Positions 57,331-64,000 of a DNA stretch of 64,000 bases are shown in pieces; within the stretch, counting starts at the first letter, position 1, and each line of letters opens with the position of its first letter. The stretch is taken from the NCBI GenBank assembly GCA_964020975.1, contig OZ026618.1, positions 38,516,390 through 38,580,389 on the forward strand, written 5' to 3'. The translations under genes were made by a program, and so were the position numbers. This DNA is from Hermodice carunculata (lineage: Eukaryota > Annelida > Polychaeta > Eunicida > Amphinomidae). The notes under the pieces were generated by a model. It was not told the DNA's origin, did not search any database, and was given only the letters and a program-made list of their open reading frames with translations.

Positions 57331-57682
57331 GAGAACTAGTTGACCCCAGGTGACCCTATGTGCAATATCAAAGCAATTGGCCAGGTAGTTCTTGAGATGT
57401 AGAAATTTTATTTTTAAAAAAAATTTCATTAAAAAATTCATTAAAAATAGAAAAATTATTGCATCATCATCTCCTTCGCAAACTTGGTAGAGGTTCACCT
57501 GGAAATGAGAACTAGTTGACCCCAGGTGACCCTATGTGCAATATCAAAGCAATTGGCCAGGTAGTTCTTGAGATGTAGAAATTTTATTTTTAAAAAAAAA
57601 ATTTATTAAAAAATTCATTAAAAATAGAAAAATTATTGCATCATCATCTCCTTCGCAAACTTGGTAGAGGTTCACCTGGGCA
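57331..57682 (+). repeat. 176-bp tandem duplication inside D
   Basis: 57331-57506 and 57507-57682 are near-identical, from 'gagaactagttgaccccagg' to 'ggtagaggttcacctgg'. They differ mainly in A-run length. An older copy lies at 58050-58222. Confidence 0.9.
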
Positions 57683-57773
57683 ACATCCATGTGCAAAATT
57701 AAAACATTCCATGCAGCAGTTTTTGAGAAGAAGTCAAAAGGGTAAATACAATAGTGTAATATATGCACTGTAT

Positions 57774-57777
<4 letters not shown>

Positions 57778-57812
<35 letters not shown>
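57778..57812. repeat. (TA)n microsatellite
   Basis: About 17 TA units within element D. Confidence 0.9.
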
Positions 57813-57815
<3 letters not shown>

Positions 57816-58396
57816 CTGCGGCACTTCCTTACAGTTGCGAAGTTTGATATCCCATAACTTTGCCTAAAATTAACATATCCATATTATTTTCGCAAACTTT
57901 CATTGTCTAATGTCCAACTATATTCTGATAAAAAATTTTAAGCAAATCTGTTCAGCCGCTCTGGAGAAGAAGTCGAAAATAGCCTTAACAGGCAATAATT
58001 CATAAAAAAAAAATAGGAAAAAAATCACAGCGCCATCTGGTGGCCAAAATAAGAACTAGTTGACCCCAGATGACCCTATGTGCAATATCAAAGCAATTGG
58101 CTTCATAGTTCTTAAGATGAAGAAATTTTAATTTTTTTCAAAAAATAAATTAAAAAATTCATAAAAAATAGAAAAATTATTGCATCATCATCTCCTTCAC
58201 AAACTTGGTAGAGGTCCACCTGGGGATCATCCATGTGCAAAATCAAAACATTCTATGAAGTGGTTTTTGAGAAGAAGTCAAAAATATTAAAAGTCTAACG
58301 ACAGACGGACAGACGGATGGAAGGACGGACGGACAGAGGACGGACGCAAACGGATTCTATAAGCTCTGCTGACTGACAAGTCAGCAGAGCTAAAAA

Positions 58397-58766
58397 CACA
58401 TAAAAATCATAATGAATTACAAAAAAATTCCAGCACCACCTGGTGAGCAAATTCAGAACTAGGAGTCCCTGGGAGTGTCCCTCTGAGATATCAAAGCAAT
58501 TGGTTGAGCGGGTTCGGAAAACAAGATTTTTTTAGATTTGCCCGAAAAAAGAACATTTTTTTTCTAATTTATAAAAAATCCAAGAATCAATGGAGCCTGA
58601 CCATTTGAACAAATTTGGTAGATACCCACTCAAGGCACATCCCCACCAAGTTTGAAGTGAATCTGGTTGACGGTTTTGGAGAAGAAATCGAAAATGTGAA
58701 TCGCGGATGACGGATGGCTAATCATAAAATAAGCTCAGCTGACTGACAAGTCAGCTGAGCTAAAAA
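58397..58766 (+). mobile_element. Helentron/pearl-like element 'D', short unit
   Basis: A single set of D words ('caccacctggtgagcaaattcagaactaggagtccc' to 'gacggttttggagaagaaatcg') is followed by 'gatgacggatgg' and a clean hairpin 'agctcagctgactgacaagtcagctgagct' with 13-bp arms, then AAAAA. It directly abuts the preceding element. Confidence 0.75.
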
Positions 58767-58901
58767 TAAAAAAAGTGAAAAATACTCATCTGAACATTGA
58801 ACAAATTAAGGTCTAGAGGTTCCCTTTTAAGGGTCCCTATATGCAATCTGCTTGGGAGCTTGGACAAAGATTTTCTAAGGTTTCGCCAAATAATGAACAA
58901 G

Positions 58902-60001
58902 ACAAGAGGACTGTGAAGGTCCTGTGCTGAGCTGACATTACATGCAAATTGGTGTAGTGCTGTGAACTTCAGAATGATATCAAGGTCACATCTGTTGAAG
59001 ACCAACATCACTAGTTGCGAGCATGACAATGGCGCCATAACAATTTTTCCAAAGTTAACTTTCTAATATTTTGCCAAAATAATCATTAAAATTCCAAAAT
59101 CATTGAGAACACGACCATTTGTCTTTTTTTCAGCAGACACTCATCCAAAAGTACCTCTTTACCAAGTTTAAAATAAATCTGACTGACGTTTTTTTATTTT
59201 TTTGAGGAAGTCATAAATGTGACTTGCCATTGCAATCTCCATTGACTTCCACCATAATTAATAGCAATGTATGCATCAACCAATAAGTGCATAAATTGTT
59301 TCAGAAGAGTCTTGGTGATGTTTTGGAGAAGTTGTACATGTCAAAAAATTTCATTAAAAAAATAACATCACCACCTGTTGAACAAATCAAGGTCTATGGG
59401 TCTCCAGAAGTATTCCTATGCAACTTTAAAGCAATTGGCTAAGCGGTTTTCGAGAAGACTTTTTAAGATTTTGGCCGAAAAGTAAACAAAAAAAATTCAT
59501 AAAAAAATATGAAAAATCATTGGAACATGACCAATTGAAGAAACTTGGTAGAGGCCTACCTAAGGTCCATTCCCACCAAATTTCAAGTGAATTCAGTAGA
59601 TGGTTTTTGGCAAGAAGTTTCAAATGTCACTTGTTGATGGATAGATGCCAATGACAGACAAAGGATCAGAAGATTAGCTCTGCTAACTGACAAGCTAGCT
59701 TATCTAAAAATCCATAAAAGTTCTAAAACTTACTGGAGCATGACCATTTGAATAAAAACTGGTAAAGACCCACACAAAGTGCATCCCAACAAGTTTGAAG
59801 TGAACTGTTTGACAGCTTTGGAGCATTGAGAAGATCTGCGGTGTATTAACACCAAGTAAACATTATAGTTTGAACATATGTGAATATAGCCAAAGGATTT
59901 TGAGAAGTCAGAAATGTGAAATGTGAAATGTGAACAGACAGACGATGGACAACCACCCATCCTATACACTCAGCTGACTGACAAGTCAGCTGAGCTAAAA
60001 A
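58902..60001 (+). mobile_element. Helentron/pearl-like element 'D', decayed copy
   Basis: The left end 'acaagaggactgtgaaggtcctgtgctgagctgac' matches 55388. The interior has two to three decayed units. An internal terminus at 59674-59710 (ttagctctgctaactgac...ctaaaaa) and the final 'actcagctgactgacaagtcagctgagctaaaaa' at 59967-60001 suggest two elements in series. Confidence 0.7.
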
Positions 60002-60520
60002 ATCTGATTTTGATAAAACTGAATTCTATGCAGTGTTATCTAATTCTCCATCACTGTGATCTATATTATTCTGACCTTCTTATTGACTACAACATGCATC
60101 ATCATAATTTGCCAGTCCTACAACCGAATTTGTTGCCAGTGCATTTATAGTATGGCAGGAGGGACTTTGCTCTATATTTGCACATCAGTAATTCAAAAGA
60201 ATGAACATAACATCCTGGAAAAAGGCTTCTAAAACTGGGAAGCAACTAGTGGTATAGTTATGCATGGCAAGCAGTCTCCTTTATCAACCGTTAAATAGAG
60301 GAGGATTAAGTCAGTGGCTGGAGAGTACCAGGTAACAGTGGCTGTTAATTACTTTCTTTTGTATGTCATATGGGTATAGTGGGTACCCTACTGTTCTAGA
60401 ACAGCATAACACAGATAATTCACATATCATGGAATAGATCTAGCTTAATCTGGACACCCGCTCCCATTATACACCAGTAGGTTTTTCATCTACCAGGAAT
60501 ATGGAGCTCCACTGCTTTAA
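60002..60520. other. no recognisable feature
   Basis: No repeat or coding signal recognised. Confidence 0.4.
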
Positions 60521-60753
60521 CCTTTTCCTCCCTAAACCGGCCAAAACCGGCTGGTGGCCAAATGTCGTCTGCTTCAGTATTTTCAGCAAATTTCGACAGT
60601 AATGAAAAACAATTTTGACTGATAATTGTAGATGAGCCCTATCAAGATCACATGCCCCAGGTCAACAGCTTTCCTCGGCATGGGTTGGGCACTTAGTGCC
60701 CAACCCATGGCGAGGAGAGCTGTTGACTCAGTCTTAATTCAAGGGGGAAAGGG
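60521..60753 (-). mobile_element. TTAA-flanked MITE family B, reference copy
   Basis: 233 bp between TTAA (60517-60520) and TTAA (60754-60757). The tail-side end is CCTTTTCCTCCCTAAACCGG; the hairpin-side end is TTCAAGGGGGAAAGGG. The stem has arms GTCAACAGCTTTCCTCGGCA and 'cgaggagagctgttgac', with the inner GGGTTGGGCACT/AGTGCCCAACCC almost fully paired. Ends and target resemble piggyBac MITEs (inference). Confidence 0.9.
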
Positions 60754-60984
60754 TTAAGCAGTTCTCTTCACCATGAAACTGATGGGTGACATCAGGGTAC
60801 CCGAGAATGTGGGTACTCCGAGTCCCTCTGGTTTGAATACAATACCCCAGGAAAGCTTTGTTTCAGAGTATTATAAGACCTGATAAAGATTTACACTGCA
60901 AAATCTTTTTGATTTCATGTTATGTATGCAAGATTGAAAACTGCACGACCTTCTTCCAAGGTTTTCAATATCATGTGACCTGTG

Positions 60985-61920
60985 AATAAAATATACAAAC
61001 TTCATTTCGGAAATTTTTTGCATGGTATGTTGGTAAATGTATGTTCAAAACAAAAATCAGAAATATCAGTCACTGATATAAATGTAAAGAGCAATACCAC
61101 CGAGTTAGGAAAGGGTTATAAATCAGGGTTGAAGGTTATATTCATTGATCAGCATCTCAGCTGGTAAAATCAAGTGTCAGCCATGTATCAGAACATTGCT
61201 GAGCTTGATAAGTTTATCTTCACTTTTCATGTGAGAAAAATGTATTGCTTTGCATGCTACCATTACAAATTTCTGTTTGATTGTTGTTGCACACTGTGGG
61301 GAAACTCAGTCGCCATTACATGTATTTGCCAAAATGCAGAAACTACATCTAGCTGCAGTACTGTTAGTCTCAAATATTCAAGTTAAGGATAAGTTTCCAA
61401 TAAGCACTTGAACGGTTGAACTGGTTGACAGTATGAAAAGAATTGCCTACAGAAAGTTTTTATCAGTACACAAGTCTCTGCATCAATTGGAACCTGTACA
61501 TGTGCAAGAAATGTTTGCATATGTGACAGATACACATTCCCTTCCCTTGAGGTTTACGGTTTCTAATGTACAACCGAGGGGCTGAATTCAGGAGAAAAAT
61601 AATAAGTTATTTGGGAGCAGTTTTATGGAACTCATTGAAGTGAGAGAATCCCAAAGTATTTCAGTTTTCAAAAAGAGATGTACCGGTACTTCTGATTTAA
61701 AATGATCAAAAATGATCAGCAATGTAGAATTAGGCGAAGGCCAATTACGTCCAGATCATCATGTTCATATTACATATAGTACTGTCCACATGTATATTAC
61801 AGTAGCCATGTACACAGAGTATCAGTTATCATGTTTACTGGCATGTCTGTATATGCACTGAAACTTCTTGCTGTATTTTTGAGGGCCTCTGGGGAGAGGG
61901 GTAGAACAGTGATACATTGT
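60985..61920 (+). pseudogene. decayed CR1/L2-like LINE, 3' part
   Basis: Conceptual segments align in order with the carboxy-terminal part of the RT frame at 14471-16279: VIFIDQHLSW against LGLWINRFLTW; HVRKMYCFACYHYKF and CCCTLWGNS against YVRKMFISAYILPHI and CCSIWGN; RIAYRKFLSVHKSLHQLEP against RIFYRKSLLVFKALNGMAP. Several stops and frame changes interrupt it (for example a TAA right after QHLSW). The 3' phrase 'tgagggcctctggggagaggg' (61880) matches the LINE 3' region at 16373. It lacks the YADD region. Confidence 0.8.
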
Positions 61921-61951
61921 AATTCACTCAGTCACCTTCATGAAATGAAGT

Positions 61952-61956
<5 letters not shown>

Positions 61957-62013
<57 letters not shown>

Positions 62014-62039
62014 TGAAGTTTACATATGTGTGTGTGTGT
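61957..62039. repeat. (GT)n microsatellite, duplicated with flank
   Basis: About 27 GT units are followed by a second copy of 'aaatgaagtttacat' and six more GT units. The flank plus a short repeat has therefore been duplicated. Confidence 0.92.
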
Positions 62040-62046
62040 TTATATA

Positions 62047-62226
62047 TAGTGGAACCTGTTTTGAGAGACCACTATAATGAAAGTCCACCTGGCTTATAAG
62101 ACCATATTTTCAAAGTCCCTTTTGCTATCTTTCCCATGTTATTGCACCTCCATTGGGAGACCACCGCTTTATGTGACCACTTTTTGGACTGCCCTAAGGG
62201 CAGTCTCTCTCAAAACAAATTCACTG
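62047..62226. mobile_element. 'gagagaccac' MITE, Tc1/mariner-like
   Basis: TAGTGGAACCTGTTTTGAGAG at the left; 'ctctctcaaaacaaattcactg' and TA at the right. It has mutual inverted words 'tgagagaccac' and 'gggcagtctctctca'. It is related to 10300-10475. Confidence 0.75.
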
Positions 62227-63519
62227 TATGGGAATGGGTTTTCAATTTTGCATGATGTATCCCAAATGCCCTCCCACCCCCCTTCGCACCCACCCATGTC
62301 AAAAAATTGCTTTATTAATCCCCCAATCATCAATTGTTAGAAGGAGAATAAAATCCAAGATTCTGTTTTCTGATTATAAGAGCAACATATAACAGACTCA
62401 CAGGCTCTACCAGTGGGTCTGTATCAACTGTTGCAGCAGACTGGGAGGATGTGCACCTGCAGCTGGTAAGACAATCATAGCTACTGCCAAGACAAACTAC
62501 CAAAAGATGCTGACGTAGAACAGGTGCGGCCAGTCGGCAAAAAAATTAGTGCAACATGGTTTGTTGGCTGTAAATATACTACTCCACCTTCAAGGTACAC
62601 ATCAATCTTATGGAACTAATCTGTATGACCAAAATATCAATGGACAATTTTAGCATGAACTTTTGATTGTGGCAGGTTGATGGATGCTTATATTTGTAAC
62701 TGCAATAAAAGTTTAGGTTTTAATCCATGTACATGAAATTATTATTATTAATGAACAAACCTCATAATCTCAGATGAGGTTATGAATCGAATAACAAGCC
62801 ACTCTCAGTTTACAAAGTTTTCTGGCAGTGTCATGGCCTTTTTCTTGAAAGAACACCACACATGTAGGTTCTGATAAATGTTCTTTGAGATCAGTCATGA
62901 GCATTTATATACATACAATAGTTTGAAGGAGATGTCACTGGGCAAAGGAGACATTGTATTTTCTGTATTTCTCTATCTAATTTCATTTATTTCAATACAC
63001 TCATTACTTTTGCATATACATATAGCCTTCCACAACTGCAATTTGATGAGCAAAGCTGATGAAGGGGATGCAACATTTCAGGTTGACTGTTGAGCATCTA
63101 TGTCCATCATTAAAACCGGAACAGATCCAGTGTGGACAATACACAGTGATCCAGAAACATTAGGGAGAGTGAGCATCACAATACTTAACAGCGACAGCAT
63201 TGTTGAAAATAGTATATTCATCCCAATGCACACCAAAAGTGCCCCTTGCCTCATTGGGATCAGACCTACAATGTTCAAAGTCTAGGCACAAATGGCAGAA
63301 TCATTTTACTGTGATTTTGCAAGGGCCCACTGTTCTCATTGGGAGGCATGCAGTGCATGGAATGTTTTAGACTGTGGCACTTCGAAGCTTGAAATATGAT
63401 ACAGATTATATTCCACCATTTAACTGACCTTCAAATGTTTACAAACTTTTGAAAAATTACACAAGAATTGATCGCAAATCAGAATACCTTTTTCTGACAA
63501 AAACAATAATCAAATAGAT
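62227..63519. other. no supported gene
   Basis: A C-rich tract occurs at 62270-62285. A 61-codon frame at 63100-63285 (contains TDPVWTIHSDPETLGRV) looks amino-acid balanced but has no recognisable family and is overlapped by an antisense frame. Confidence 0.35.
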
Positions 63520-63553
63520 AAATGAATGAATGAATGAATGAATGAATGAATGA
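63520..63553. repeat. (AATG)n microsatellite
   Basis: About eight AATG units followed by A+T-rich 'aaataaa' sequence. Confidence 0.9.
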
Positions 63554-64000
63554 ACAAATAAAACAAATAGAAGCGTTCAATAAATACATGAAATAAATAA
63601 AACTGTTCAGTGAGCTTGGAAGTAATCAGATCAAAAATAACATTTTTACAGAATAATCACATTTGTACGACAGTTCCTGATGTATGTAAGATCTGAGCAT
63701 TAGCAAAATTCAAAACAAGTACAAAGCTTTGTGGGGTTATCTCAAAAAATAAAAAAATATAAGGAAATATTAAAGTGAGTGCAAACAATTGTCATGGAAG
63801 ATGGGGAACAACCAGGTCATCTTAAATTTTTGAGTGTGAACGTTCTCTTGAGCATGGAAGATATCCTCCAGATGCATGAAAAACACCATTGTCTGCTGCT
63901 TTCATGACCTTGAAAAGAGATGTCAAGGTCAAGCAACATATCAAAAGCACATACAGCCTTCATGAGGTTCATCATTCATGTACACCTTAATGTGCAGTCT
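63554..64000. other. no gene; start of a pearl-like unit
   Basis: 'tcatgaccttgaaaagagatgtcaaggtcaagc' near 63902 resembles the GACCTTGAAAAGGTCAAGGTCA units at 24 kb and may be the beginning of another such element cut by the window end. Confidence 0.4.

Larger units (their letters stand above)
55388..58396 (+). mobile_element. Helentron/pearl-like element 'D', long tandem form
   Basis: The left end 'acaagaggatcatgatgatcctgtgctcagctgac' has a self-complementary 'aggatcatgatgatcct' and a 'gctcagctgac' word. That word's complement sits in the 3' hairpins of this element class. The interior has about nine diverged units ('cagcaccacctggtgaacaaatt', 'gtccctgtgagatatcaaagcaattgg', 'catgaccatttgaacaaacttggtagag', 'gacggttttggagaagaagtcaaa'). 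The right end is a GACAGACGGACAGACGG block (58297-58343) and the hairpin 'aagctctgctgact...agtcagcagagct' before AAAAAC. Confidence 0.75.

Noticed and set aside
63100-63285. 61-codon frame with balanced composition
   Set aside because: An antisense frame overlaps it fully and no motif is recognisable; not supported as a gene.

Overview
The window looks like a non-coding, repeat-dense piece of a marine invertebrate genome. It is A+T-rich with many short ATG-containing ORFs on both strands, and no gene with a convincing exon chain could be assembled. Three things point to a lophotrochozoan, most likely a mollusc (inference): (GACGG)n blocks next to 3' hairpins, as in bivalve 'pearl' or Helentron-associated elements; ACAAGAGGA...CTGTGCTCAGCTGAC 5' ends; and many 'gacctagtgacc' and 'gaccttgaaaaaggtcaaggtca' units. 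TACATGTA-type words are frequent. No tRNA gene, rRNA gene, CRISPR array, bacterial operon, retroviral or LTR element, or Polinton was recognised.

Almost everything that can be identified is mobile DNA or its debris. (1) Three TTAA-flanked non-autonomous families, called A, B and C here, of about 230-250 bp. Each carries one large internal hairpin. A and B share the hairpin arm GTCAACAGCTTT; A and C share the tail next to the hairpin. One A copy (47566-47804) sits at a TTAA inside a B copy (47545-48010), so insertion order and the TTAA duplication can be read directly. (2) CAGTG-type MITEs of 160-180 bp flanked by TA (Tc1/mariner style) near 4.6, 5.4, 13.3, 13.8, 21.6, 38.8, 40.5, 53.8 and 62.1 kb. 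(3) Helentron/pearl-like elements ending in microsatellite, hairpin and (C)TAAAAA, at both ends of the window and at 7, 17, 21, 24, 26, 30-32, 34.5-35.8 and 55-60 kb. (4) A 5'-truncated CR1/L2-like LINE with a 602-codon open reverse transcriptase frame (14471-16279), a decayed relative (60985-61920) and two bare LINE 3' tails. (5) A decayed Crypton-type tyrosine recombinase (8447-8976). (6) A 691-bp element with long inverted repeats and a perfect 9-bp target duplication (26537-27227). (7) A 4.4-kb unit bounded by a perfect 20-bp inverted repeat (32147-36559).

Between these lie minisatellites (12.6, 23.1, 39.6, 43.3, 44.3 kb), long microsatellites (38.0, 38.4, 39.4, 44.8, 62.0 kb) and two very young tandem duplications (50.5 and 54.6 kb). 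The remaining stretches may be intronic or intergenic. Three weak exon-like segments (28.9, 46.8, 52.5 kb) are given only as leads. The most interesting object is the modular A/B/C family, whose hairpins and tails have been exchanged between elements with different termini.
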